Shown: one piece after another, positions 7,016 through 12,724 of the stretch | Position numbering within the stretch: position 1 is the first letter of the stretch | Layout: each line of letters opens with the position of its first letter | DNA from: an uncultured Clostridia bacterium | Lineage (GTDB): Bacteria > Bacillota > Clostridia > Oscillospirales > Acutalibacteraceae | Assembly (NCBI GenBank): GCA_937898195.1 | Contig: CALEJD010000106.1 | Coordinates: 1-12,915, forward strand | DNA: 12,915 nucleotides | Direction of reading: 5' to 3' | Made by a program: the position numbers and the translations under genes | Notes under the pieces: model-generated | What the model was told of the DNA's origin: nothing | What the model saw: the letters and a program-made list of their open reading frames with translations, nothing else | Database searches by the model: none

Positions 7016-9154
7016 TCAAATGAAATCGTATATACCCATAATATAGTCTGAAAATTCTTTTGCCATAGAAAGTGTGTAATCAGATTCACACAAGTGTACT
7101 GCGCTCTTTTCGTAGTATTGAACGGTATGACCTTGAAAATCTGTCATTTCTCCAATACACGGAAAGTCGATATATGTGTGAGTTAGTTTTCCTGTATACT
7201 CTGGTGGAATATATAGGTTGTTTGAAAAATGCTGAAAAATTTTACTTCCCCATTTTTCAAGCATATATGGTACACACTTCCCCTTATTAAGTCCAGAAAC
7301 GGTCATACTTATTTCCCCTGCGGATTTTCCATTCCTTTCATCATCTGAATATTCCACAAGATAACGCTTCGCGCCTAATGTCTTGAAACGCTTATAATGA
7401 CCGTCAAAACTCCAGACACCGAGAAGTTTTGGTTTACCCTCTTTTGTTTTAGGTTCTACCAAATCAAAAGGTAAACCGTGATACTGCATTGCCTGTTCAA
7501 GTTTTTGCCTAACAATATCATTATACTTTTTGATGTATTCACCATGTTTACTGACGTTTTTGACCTTTATACTGTCGGTATCTGAATAGATATAATCACC
7601 TTGAAATTCAAGTATTCCGGTAAACAAGTTTCGTCTTGCATATGCTGTTACCCATACTCCCCACGGATAAAACAGGAAACGACCTTTACCCTTGTTATAT
7701 TTCTCTATTTCAATTTCAAGGTCTGGTTCTCTATCGTCTTGCCATTCATCATTTTCATAGACTATTTCTGGTCTTACAATATCAGTTACTGCCATTCCAT
7801 AACAGGAATTGAGCATTTCCTTACTATTCAAATATTCTGCTTCTTTTCCTGCTATTCCCTTGTACTCGGTTTTCACTTTATACAATTCAAGTATAGATTT
7901 AACAAAATTCGTCGGTAAATATCCTTTCATGTATCGTCTGAAATTATGTATTTTAATCTCTTTCCATGTGTAAAATTTCTCTATTATAAAGAAATCCTGT
8001 TCTGTTATCGTTGTTTTCAAGTAATCAGCACTGACTATTCTACCGTTGTTTATTGTTGCGCTTTCTGTATGCAAACATCTTGAGAAAGAAATATAGTTAT
8101 CAAAATACAGTTTGCTTTGAAGTCCAACAAATTCAACATCGAACAAACAACAGTAGTATTTCAAGTTTTTTCTGAAAACATTATCGTCAGTGGTTATACC
8201 ATCAAGCAACTGACTTTTACTCATAGGGAATCTTTCAGAAACCATTACATACGGATAACTTGAAGTGAAGTCATATGAAGTCACATCTCTTATGACCTTA
8301 TCTACATAAAAAGGGTTAGCATGAGTGAAACCGCCTTGAAACGCTCTTTTCAATTGTTTATACTCGTCTGGGGTTAGCGTTAGTGATTTTATCAAAGCGA
8401 TGAAATCAAGTTTTTCTCCAACCGAACAAGTTTCCAATTGATTGGAACGGCAATAGTTTCTGACATACCCTGTTTTTGTTAAAGGTATCTTCGCTATATT
8501 TCCCTCACTTTCGATTTTCTCGGCTATATAAGCCATTACAACTTTAACATCGTTGACGCAATAATCGTATTCTTCTTCCGTCAATTCAGTATCTGAATTT
8601 CTCATTACACGATAGTCGAGGTCGCCCACAAGTTTTCTGACATTATAAGTCTGTAAATTTTTGCCTATAGTTTCCAGACTGTACCCAGAAAGCAAATAAC
8701 TACATCTGAACTCTATACCGTTACTGCATATAGCATATATAGGTTTTCGTTCTTCCAGAGAGAACACTTTCACTATATCAAGCCATTTTCTCATAAACTG
8801 AAATTCATATGACAAATTGTGGCAGTAGATTATAATTCTTTTATTCTCTCCAAGCCCAAGAGTTTTTGAAATTGTATCCATTGCTTTTGTAAACTCGTCC
8901 CATGTTCTTCCGATGAAAACTATACCGTATATTCCTAAAGTCCATTCATACATAATTGCTTGTTTTTCCAATTGATTGGAAAGAAACGATGTTGTTTCAA
9001 TATCAAAAGAACATGGGATATTGTAGTACACAACTTTACCTTTACGACAGAAATCAAAATAAGGTTTTATAGTTTTTAATGCTTGTTCAATATCTGTTGG
9101 TTCATAAAAGTCGGGGTCATTAAAAAATGTCCGAAACGCTGTTAGAGTTTCCAT
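7016..9154 (-). CDS. Protein-primed family B DNA polymerase
   Basis: This 712-residue protein is longer than phi29 polymerase (575). It initiates on the terminal protein and copies the linear genome by strand displacement. Exonuclease motifs: ExoI FDIETT (D51, E53), ExoII HNLSYEFQF (N113, Y116, E117), ExoIII YCVND (Y198, D202). Polymerase motifs: FQGG linker (272-275), A YDFTSSYP (D295), B KEMLNSCYG (K445, N449, Y452), C YSDTDS (D525, D527), and KRY (596-598). Start METLTAF (9152-9154) lies inside the end of the terminal-protein gene (35-base overlap). The ribosome binding site is modest (GCGGAAAAG). ExoII carries Glu where phi29 has Asp. Two exact palindrome copies lie in the gene, both read as SNQLE, at 59-63 and 237-241, in what look like loop segments. 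Confidence 0.95.
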   Translation of the reverse strand: METLTAFRTFFNDPDFYEPTDIEQALKTIKPYFDFCRKGKVVYYNIPCSFDIETTSFLSNQLEKQAIMYEWTLGIYGIVFIGRTWDEFTKAMDTISKTLGLGENKRIIIYCHNLSYEFQFMRKWLDIVKVFSLEERKPIYAICSNGIEFRCSYLLSGYSLETIGKNLQTYNVRKLVGDLDYRVMRNSDTELTEEEYDYCVNDVKVVMAYIAEKIESEGNIAKIPLTKTGYVRNYCRSNQLETCSVGEKLDFIALIKSLTLTPDEYKQLKRAFQGGFTHANPFYVDKVIRDVTSYDFTSSYPYVMVSERFPMSKSQLLDGITTDDNVFRKNLKYYCCLFDVEFVGLQSKLYFDNYISFSRCLHTESATINNGRIVSADYLKTTITEQDFFIIEKFYTWKEIKIHNFRRYMKGYLPTNFVKSILELYKVKTEYKGIAGKEAEYLNSKEMLNSCYGMAVTDIVRPEIVYENDEWQDDREPDLEIEIEKYNKGKGRFLFYPWGVWVTAYARRNLFTGILEFQGDYIYSDTDSIKVKNVSKHGEYIKKYNDIVRQKLEQAMQYHGLPFDLVEPKTKEGKPKLLGVWSFDGHYKRFKTLGAKRYLVEYSDDERNGKSAGEISMTVSGLNKGKCVPYMLEKWGSKIFQHFSNNLYIPPEYTGKLTHTYIDFPCIGEMTDFQGHTVQYYEKSAVHLCESDYTLSMAKEFSDYIMGIYDFI
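8432..8447 (-). repeat. Palindrome copy 9 inside DNA polymerase gene (SNQLE at residues 237-241)
   Basis: An exact copy, read on the coding strand as TCC AAT CAA TTG GAA. It falls after GYVRNYCR, between the exonuclease domain and the FQGG linker. Confidence 0.95.
8966..8981 (-). repeat. Palindrome copy 10 inside DNA polymerase gene (SNQLE at residues 59-63)
   Basis: An exact copy six residues after the ExoI catalytic Glu (FDIETTSFLSNQLEKQAIMY), in a position that is a variable turn in related polymerases. It uses the same frame and codons as copy 9. Confidence 0.95.
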
Positions 9155-9725
9155 ATTTCTTTTCCGCTGATTCGTATTGTTCAAACAATGAATTTATCAT
9201 GTCCATAACAATCTCATCGTCAGAATTCCATTTTGAATCTGGTTCTCTTACTGCTTCATTCAACTTTCGCCAAGTCTCATATTTTACTTTACGGTCTTTT
9301 AGCGCGTGGGGGTACTCATTATAAAGTTTCTGATAAATATCCCAGAATCTGTCAAAATCATCTTGTTTAATCGTAATGTTGGTAACTCTCTTTACTTGTG
9401 CTATTATTTCAGATTTCCATTTTTCAAAACCCTTATTTGTTGAAGTGAGGTCTGATAAAAATCCCTTAAGTCTTACATATTCGGAACGCAATTGTTGCAG
9501 ATTCTTGCCTTTTGTTGTGAATTTACCGCCCGACCTTTTTGCATATGCAGACGCAGGCGTTTCATAATGCAGTCTTTTTATTCGTTTGTTCGCCGCATCG
9601 GATAGTCTTGATACAACCTGTCTCAATCGTTTCGTATCAAGAGCGTTCCAAGCGTCATAGTCGAGGTCTAACAACTGTTTTATCGATTTACCCTTTACAA
9701 ATGACCTACTGTTCCTCACACTCAT
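9120..9725 (-). CDS. Putative terminal protein (replication primer)
   Basis: This 201-residue, basic, helix-rich protein is encoded immediately before and overlapping the polymerase gene, the same relation as phi29 gene 3 (terminal protein) to gene 2. It would give the Ser, Thr or Tyr hydroxyl that primes replication and stays covalently bound to the 5' ends. Visible pattern: KRLRQVVSRLSDAANKRIKRL (about 33-53), a YAKRSGGKFTTKGKNLQQLRSEYVRLKGFL stretch, then charged helices ending FEQYESAEKKYGNSNSVSDIF. phi29 TP is 266 aa with no strong sequence conservation expected. The priming residue cannot be identified by eye. AAGGAAGGT (9736-9745) precedes ATG 9725. The assignment rests mainly on position and on a resemblance to gut-phage proteins in this slot. 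Confidence 0.65.
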   Translation of the reverse strand: MSVRNSRSFVKGKSIKQLLDLDYDAWNALDTKRLRQVVSRLSDAANKRIKRLHYETPASAYAKRSGGKFTTKGKNLQQLRSEYVRLKGFLSDLTSTNKGFEKWKSEIIAQVKRVTNITIKQDDFDRFWDIYQKLYNEYPHALKDRKVKYETWRKLNEAVREPDSKWNSDDEIVMDMINSLFEQYESAEKKYGNSNSVSDIF

Positions 9726-9960
9726 AATGTTCTATACCTTCCTTTCTGCAAAAATCACGGTAATACTCATAGGTGAATCCGTGAGTAATATACCACAGAA
9801 ATATTATACCGTTGTCGTTGCGTCCTTTTTCAAAACCCCAGATATTATTAAGAGTATACCCAGTTTCATTTCCTACTTGAGCAAGCGTGTAACAATGTGT
9901 TTTTCTCCATTCTTTACACGCTCTTCCAAGGTTTTCAGAATTGTAATAATTGGGAAACAT
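9706..9960 (-). CDS. Small helix-turn-helix (XRE-like) protein, 84 aa
   Basis: The start MFPNYYNSEN (ATG 9958-9960) follows AAAGGAGTTATGAT. The longer frame would begin upstream of the palindrome and is rejected. Residues about 10-50 (LGRACKEWRKTHCYTLAQVGNETGYTLNNIWGFEKGRNDN) fit a Cro/XRE helix-turn-helix: helix, turn with TLAQVGNETG, recognition helix TLNNIWGFEKGR. The C-terminal part (IIFLWYITHGFTYEYYRDFCRKEG) is aromatic and may dimerise. It ends 20 bases inside the terminal-protein gene, so it belongs to the replication operon. A dimer could bind a palindrome, making it one of two candidates for the 16-bp site. A possible early-late switch role is inference. Confidence 0.7.
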   Translation of the reverse strand: MFPNYYNSENLGRACKEWRKTHCYTLAQVGNETGYTLNNIWGFEKGRNDNGIIFLWYITHGFTYEYYRDFCRKEGIEHYECEEQ

Positions 9961-9972
9961 ATCATAACTCCT

Positions 9973-9988
9973 TTCCAATTGATTGGAA
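9973..9988 (-). repeat. Palindrome copy 11, between terminator and HTH gene SD
   Basis: An exact copy. On the minus strand the order is terminator stem, T-run, palindrome, AGGAG, ATG: the U-run of the terminator and the palindrome share their TTTT junction. A transcript reading through would carry the palindrome just ahead of the HTH gene. Confidence 0.95.
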
Positions 9989-10017
9989 AAAAAGGCAGAG
10001 CGGATAACCGCCCTGCC
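9987..10017 (-). terminator. Rho-independent terminator after the SSB-like gene
   Basis: On the minus strand: GGCAG, G, GCGG, loop TTAT, CCGC, T, CTGCC, then seven T. The stem is nine base pairs with one internal mismatch. It would uncouple abundant SSB-like mRNA from the downstream HTH, terminal-protein and polymerase genes, allowing only partial read-through. Confidence 0.88.
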
Positions 10018-10026
10018 CTCTTTCAA

Positions 10027-10338
10027 TTACTCAAAATCGTCGAGCGAGGTATCGATGTAGGCAGAGCCGTTACTCCAGTTGCTCACCCACAGAGTGTGAC
10101 CGAGAGAGACTTCACCAGTGTTGTTGTTAGTGTAGGTCTTGTGCGAGAGGTTCGCGTCCTGCTTTTCAACAACGATATTCATGGGGCAGTCCTCAGGCTT
10201 CGGCATGGGACAAGTGTCTCTGAACTTGACAGAAGCGGTGAGTTTTTCACCGTTCTTCTTGGTGAGGGTGGAGAGGTAAGTCACAAAGGTCTTACCTTCC
10301 TTGTTGATGCGCTTCTTTGCAAAGATGGTGATTTCCAT
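10027..10338 (-). CDS. Putative ssDNA-binding protein (phi29 gp5 analogue), 103 aa
   Basis: The sequence alternates in a beta-strand pattern (MEITIFAKKR, FVTYLSTLTKKNG, LTASVKFRD, NIVVEKQDANL, HTLWVSNWSNG) and ends in an acidic tip TSLDDFE, recalling the acidic-Phe tails of SSB proteins. Size (phi29 gp5: 124 aa) and location near terminal protein and polymerase support a role in coating displaced single strands during replication. The gene uses many more C-ending codons than its neighbours, which fits very high expression, and it has its own terminator. AGAAAGG precedes ATG 10338. No OB-fold motif can be proven by eye. Confidence 0.6.
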   Translation of the reverse strand: MEITIFAKKRINKEGKTFVTYLSTLTKKNGEKLTASVKFRDTCPMPKPEDCPMNIVVEKQDANLSHKTYTNNNTGEVSLGHTLWVSNWSNGSAYIDTSLDDFE

Positions 10339-10354
10339 AGAGTATAACCTTTCT

Positions 10355-10377
10355 CCGAAGAAATTATGCTGCTTCGG
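10355..10377 (-). promoter_or_regulatory. Leader hairpin and possible promoter of SSB-like gene
   Basis: CCGAAG (10355-10360) pairs with CTTCGG (10372-10377) around an 11-nt loop, just upstream of the SSB-like gene's ribosome binding site. The loop holds CATAAT on the minus strand, a possible -10, with only a weak -35 (TGTTTA). Palindrome copy 12 lies just upstream of that. Either an mRNA-stabilising hairpin or a small promoter is possible. Confidence 0.35.
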
Positions 10378-10398
10378 TCAGCGAATAAACATTTTAGT

Positions 10399-10414
10399 TT
10401 CCAATTGATTGGAA
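10399..10414 (-). repeat. Palindrome copy 12, after the 97-aa gene stop
   Basis: An exact copy that starts directly after the TGA of the leftward 97-aa gene (stop at 10415-10417), with about 60 bases left before the SSB-like ATG. Confidence 0.95.
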
Positions 10415-10708
10415 TCAGCGAACACCGATAAAGATATAACCTTCTTTTACTAACGCAGTTATAAACTGTAATATGTCTGAGTTTACATATCCGCCTTTTG
10501 AAGTAAACCCCATATCAAAAGACTTTTTTACTTCAACGTCTTTTGAACCGTTGGTATACACATCATACATATCAGAACGAATGTTATATTCAACCCACAC
10601 CAACTTTTTTGGTGCGTCGTGTTCGTCTACGTCAATCGTTAGACGAATATCCAATTGATTGGAATCAACAGTTACCGAGGTAAGTGTAGCCTTTTTCGAG
10701 ATACTCAT
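10415..10708 (-). CDS. Small unknown protein A of a paralogous set, 97 aa
   Basis: The start MSISKKATLTSV (ATG 10706-10708) follows TGGAGGTTATCA. The longer frame from 10744 lacks such a site. Visible features: a palindrome-encoded SNQLD, KKLVWVEYNI, and a C-terminal helix then strand SDILQFITALVKEGYIFIGVR. The L(V/I)WVE motif and the DIL...KEGYIFIG ending recur in the next upstream gene (10665-10880), and the ending also in 11243-11536, so these are probably diverged copies of one gene. No enzymatic motif, signal peptide or membrane segment is seen. Early position and small size suit host-takeover or anti-defence proteins, but that is only context. Confidence 0.75.
   Translation of the reverse strand: MSISKKATLTSVTVDSNQLDIRLTIDVDEHDAPKKLVWVEYNIRSDMYDVYTNGSKDVEVKKSFDMGFTSKGGYVNSDILQFITALVKEGYIFIGVR
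10649..10664 (-). repeat. Palindrome copy 13 (one mismatch), in gene A and against the stop of gene B
   Basis: ATCCAATTGATTGGAA. On the minus strand it begins directly after the TGA of gene B (10665-10667), the usual intercistronic position, yet gene A overlaps here, so it is also read SNQLD. The mismatch changes the last Glu codon to Asp. Confidence 0.9.
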
Positions 10709-10880
10709 TGATAACCTCCAGAATCTCATGGTCGATTCTTCCATAAGGGGAGATAAAACATGACATAACTTTTTCCGGCTTCTTGTCGCCGTCCTGCACC
10801 CACAGGAAGTAATAATCTATAGTCTTTTCTACCCAAATGAGTTGGAATCTCATCATGCGTTTGAATGAATTAGGACTCAT
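10665..10880 (-). CDS. Small unknown protein B of a paralogous set, 71 aa
   Basis: The start MSPNSFKRMM (ATG 10878-10880) has AGGGGAT upstream and overlaps the preceding stop by 11 bases. Internal Met at residues 9 and 10 could also serve. Core: MRFQLIWVEKTIDYYFLWVQDGD, then SPYGRIDHEILEVINEYLEKGYTYLGNC. Compared with protein A it shares L(I/V)WVE, an E/DIL start of the last helix and KGYxYLG / EGYxFIG. The product seems a compact alpha/beta domain. Its 3' end overlaps gene A by about 44 bases. The function is unknown. Confidence 0.7.
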   Translation of the reverse strand: MSPNSFKRMMRFQLIWVEKTIDYYFLWVQDGDKKPEKVMSCFISPYGRIDHEILEVINEYLEKGYTYLGNC

Positions 10881-11250
10881 TGTCGTTATCCCCTGCTTCC
10901 ATAATAAATTCCATGCACTTAAGAAATACCCATTCTTTCACTTTTTGTACCTCATCAAGTGACATACCAATGAAATCGGGTTCTCCGTCAACAAGCCCAA
11001 CTTTGACAATAACAATGTTGCCAACTATCCCATCTCCGTAGAGACAAGAACCAATCAAGTTTTCCGGTAATGACATAAGCAAACCGCTATCATTGCAGAT
11101 AACATCATAGTCATTTCCATTCAATTGGAATCGATAGAACACTTCCATCAAACCGCCTATGTTCTTCCGTACATTATCCGATGAATACACATCAACTTTC
11201 CACTCGTTGTCAGTCATTATCGTAATCATAAAACCAGACTGTTTACTCAT
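10870..11250 (-). CDS. Unknown early protein, 126 aa
   Basis: The start MSKQSGFMITIMTDN (ATG 11248-11250) follows GAGGAAGATGTTG and overlaps the end of the previous gene by eight bases. Translation from farther upstream would only read the other gene's frame-shadow. Features: beta-like N-terminal half (MITIMTDNEWKVDVYSS, VFYRFQLNGNDYDVICND), a central hydrophobic VGNIVIVKVGLVDGEPDF, a helix MSLDEVQKVKEWVFLKCMEFI, acidic C-terminus AGDNDNES. It does not carry the KGYxYLG ending of its neighbours, so it is probably a different family set between paralogues. No function is recognised. Confidence 0.7.
   Translation of the reverse strand: MSKQSGFMITIMTDNEWKVDVYSSDNVRKNIGGLMEVFYRFQLNGNDYDVICNDSGLLMSLPENLIGSCLYGDGIVGNIVIVKVGLVDGEPDFIGMSLDEVQKVKEWVFLKCMEFIMEAGDNDNES
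11115..11130 (+). repeat. Palindrome copy 14, degenerate, inside the 126-aa gene
   Basis: TTCCATTCAATTGGAA has one change from the exact form. The coding strand reads TTC CAA TTG AAT GGA = FQLNG, a different frame from the SNQLE copies, and its CA is on the non-coding strand. It is the weakest copy and could be partly chance. Confidence 0.6.
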
Positions 11251-11536
11251 CAACATCTTCCTCACTTTCATCAAACAGTCTTTCCAAATTCTCGGAAATA
11301 TGTCCCGTGATGTCTCCCATGTACAGATAACCTCGGTCAGAATACTTATTGAGAGCAACAATAAGGTCAACAGGAACAACTCGTTCTTTGATTCCATTAA
11401 CTCTTGCAATCTTTGCTTTAGCGACAAGAGCAACCTTTCCATGTGCATAAGCTATAACCCCGATAGTTTTCTTATACTCAGCAGTAAAGATGAACTGACC
11501 TTCCTTTACAACTGACATGATGTCTTTGTCTTTCAT
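11243..11536 (-). CDS. Small unknown protein C of a paralogous set, 97 aa
   Basis: TAAGGAGAACGCA precedes ATG 11536. This is the first gene after the long noncoding stretch. Features: FIFTAEYKKTIGVIAYAHGKVALVAKAKIARVNG (beta-like, Ala/Val-rich), then VPVDLIVALNKYSDRGYLYMGDI, matching the C-terminal pattern of proteins A and B (DIL/EIL/DLI, a helix, then (K/E/R)GYxY/FxG), followed by an acidic tail ending LFDESEEDVDE. The tail is absent from A and B. The acidic end might mimic DNA or engage a basic partner, which is inference. Start of the small-gene operon. Confidence 0.75.
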   Translation of the reverse strand: MKDKDIMSVVKEGQFIFTAEYKKTIGVIAYAHGKVALVAKAKIARVNGIKERVVPVDLIVALNKYSDRGYLYMGDITGHISENLERLFDESEEDVDE

Positions 11537-11606
11537 TGCGTTCTCCTTATTTTTTAATTTGATAGCCGATTTTTTGTTTTGGGGGGGTCTTTGGATTTTC
11601 TTGGCT

Positions 11607-11622
11607 TTCCAATTGATTGGAA
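11607..11622 (-). repeat. Palindrome copy 15, leader of the small-gene operon
   Basis: An exact copy about 70 bases upstream of the gene C ATG, between the AT-rich region and a C-run on the minus strand. It is the intergenic copy farthest from the start codon it precedes. Confidence 0.95.
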
Positions 11623-11678
11623 AGTTTTCATCACCTGCCTTTCGTCTTTCCGACCGACCGACCGCCGAACACCGACCG

Positions 11679-11695
11679 CCTATATAATATATAGG
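11679..11695. repeat. AT palindrome CCTATATA-A-TATATAGG
   Basis: A perfect 8-bp inverted repeat around a single base. It is distinct from the genome-wide palindrome and could be an operator, a hairpin, or a paired -10 region. Confidence 0.7.
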
Positions 11696-11702
11696 AATGT
11701 AT

Positions 11703-11735
11703 ATTATAAGTTATAAATGTAAGTAAACATTAAAC
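11703..11735 (-). promoter_or_regulatory. Probable leftward promoter for the small-gene operon
   Basis: On the minus strand TATAAT occurs at 11708-11703 within a very AT-rich tract. Upstream there is no clear -35, only TTTACT/TTTAAT-like hexamers at imperfect spacing. It is the best -10 candidate between the preceding terminator and the gene C start. Confidence 0.4.
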
Positions 11736-11869
11736 AAAATGTTACAAACCTTTTAACAACAGTATGTTAACATTCCGTTCATGTATTAGTTGTGAACAAA
11801 TTGTTTCTTACATTTCATGCGGTCGGTTTTTAGCAATTGTGCAACTTGCCTAAAGAAATGCAAAGCAAA

Positions 11870-11890
11870 GGAGACCCGTAACGGGTCTCC
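11870..11890 (-). terminator. Terminator after the 261-aa gene
   Basis: GGAGACCCG, loop TAA, CGGGTCTCC: a perfect 9-bp stem, followed on the minus strand by TTTGCTTTGC. It ends the first leftward transcript and isolates it from the small-gene operon. Confidence 0.85.
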
Positions 11891-11903
11891 TTCTGGGTCT
11901 CGG

Positions 11904-12689
11904 TCACTTTCTTGAAGTCTTGCGCGCGGTCTTCTTGACCGTCTGGGATGCGGTCTTGGACTTCTGGGGCGCGGTCTGGGGCGCGGTCTGGGGCGCGGTC
12001 TGGGGCGCGGTCTGGGGCTTTCCCCCGACCGTCTTGACCGTCTCTCCAGTGGAAGTAACCTTGCTCGCGACTTTGTACTTCTCGGCAATCTTAAGGGGGA
12101 CTTCATAGAGATAACCGCGCTCGTCCTTGAGAGTTATTGTCTGGTACTGTACCTCAATAACCTTCCCCTTCCCCTCGGACTCCGTTCCCTCGGTCTCCGT
12201 TCCCTCGGACTTTGCACCCTTTTTCGTCTCGGTTACAAGTTTCCGCAAGTCCGCGCAAGAGGTGAGGGGAGTAATTTTCCCAGACTTAACCCAATCCGCG
12301 ACGGTCTGGAAATCGAGAACGGAGAGAACAATCAATTGCGTGCTGTTAAAATCGCCGTGTTTCATATCGGTATACTGATACAGCTTGCTTGCATACCCGA
12401 TAACCTTGCCCTTGTCATTGCGGAGAGGTGTAGTCCATTCACGCCCCACCTTGATGAGGTTGTATGACTGGGACTTCTGAAGTCCGAAAGTCTTCTCCGC
12501 CCAATCATTTGCCGATTTGAAACCGTCTTCGAGATAGGTCTTTGATTCCGCGATAAATGACATCAGGAAGGCAGTCTCAAGCGCGCTCTTGCGCATATCC
12601 TCGGCAAGGGAAAGAATTTTGCAGGTGGTGCTGTTGAGGACCTTGTTTTTGAAAGTGACCGCGCTGTTTGTAGTGATGAGGTCAAACAT
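11904..12689 (-). CDS. Putative DNA-binding protein with HTH-like core and histone-like tail, 261 aa
   Basis: First gene of the leftward unit, with its own leader and terminator. AAGGAGATTTTCT precedes ATG 12689. The N-terminal region (1-50) is helical. FKSANDWAEKTFGLQKSQSYNLIKVG (57-82) resembles the helix-turn-helix-like segment of phage and plasmid proteins in which FGL-KS-YNLI forms the turn and recognition helix. DFNSTQLIVLSVLDFQTVADWVKSGKITPLTSCADLRKLV (113-152) fits the following helical domain. A Gly/Glu/Thr/Ser linker (155-176), a short strand-rich segment, four TAPQ repeats (228-242) and a Lys/Arg/Ala tail (KSKTASQTVKKTARKTSRK) complete it. The tail resembles H1-like nucleoid proteins. 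The gene is GC-rich with C-ending codons, suggesting high expression. It could be the phi29 p6 functional counterpart and binder of the 16-bp palindrome. Both are inference. Confidence 0.7.
   Translation of the reverse strand: MFDLITTNSAVTFKNKVLNSTTCKILSLAEDMRKSALETAFLMSFIAESKTYLEDGFKSANDWAEKTFGLQKSQSYNLIKVGREWTTPLRNDKGKVIGYASKLYQYTDMKHGDFNSTQLIVLSVLDFQTVADWVKSGKITPLTSCADLRKLVTETKKGAKSEGTETEGTESEGKGKVIEVQYQTITLKDERGYLYEVPLKIAEKYKVASKVTSTGETVKTVGGKPQTAPQTAPQTAPQTAPQKSKTASQTVKKTARKTSRK
11964..12018 (-). repeat. Four 12-bp tandem repeats encoding TAPQ
   Basis: CTGGGGCGCGGT on the plus strand, four identical head-to-tail units starting at 11964, 11976, 11988 and 12000 plus a partial fifth. Exact identity of units suggests recent slippage, so the number of repeats may vary between isolates. 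Confidence 0.9.
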
Positions 12690-12724
12690 AGAAAATCTCC
12701 TTGCGTTTTACGCCCGCTCGGCAA

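Larger units (their letters stand above)
11671..11832. ncRNA. Candidate structured RNA or structured control element
   Basis: ACCGACCGC (11671-11679) is exactly complementary to GCGGTCGGT (11819-11827), enclosing a 139-base AT-rich interior. Read on the plus strand the second arm is followed by TTTTT, like a terminator tail. The interior holds further inverted repeats: CCTATATA/TATATAGG (11679-11695), AATGT/ACATT (11716-11731), AACATT/AATGTT (11726-11743), AACAA/TTGTT (11794-11804). The overall size (about 157 nt with paired ends) is near that of phi29 packaging RNA, but no sequence identity is claimed. It could instead be an origin-like or promoter region. Confidence 0.3.
11537..11903. other. 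Noncoding control region with AT-rich core
   Basis: This 367-bp stretch has no supportable gene. In plus-strand order it holds a G7 run, palindrome copy 15, GACCGACCGACCG direct repeats, a 17-bp AT palindrome, about 120 bp of AT-rich sequence with small inverted repeats, the inverted partner GCGGTCGGT followed by TTTTT, and the terminator of the 261-aa gene. It should contain the leftward promoter for gene C and its neighbours. Confidence 0.7.

Noticed and set aside
9727..10347. 206-codon open frame on the plus strand
   Set aside because: It lies opposite three leftward coding regions that have good ribosome binding sites. It has none itself, crosses a terminator and a palindrome, and gives no recognisable protein.
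11786..12106. Leftward frame encoding Arg-Pro repeats
   Set aside because: It is an out-of-frame reading of the 12-bp tandem repeats in the 261-aa gene and runs through that gene's terminator. A frameshift product cannot be excluded but nothing supports one.
12329..12338. CAATCAATTG core inside the 261-aa gene
   Set aside because: Only ten bases match and the flanking TTC/GAA arms are absent. It is treated as chance.
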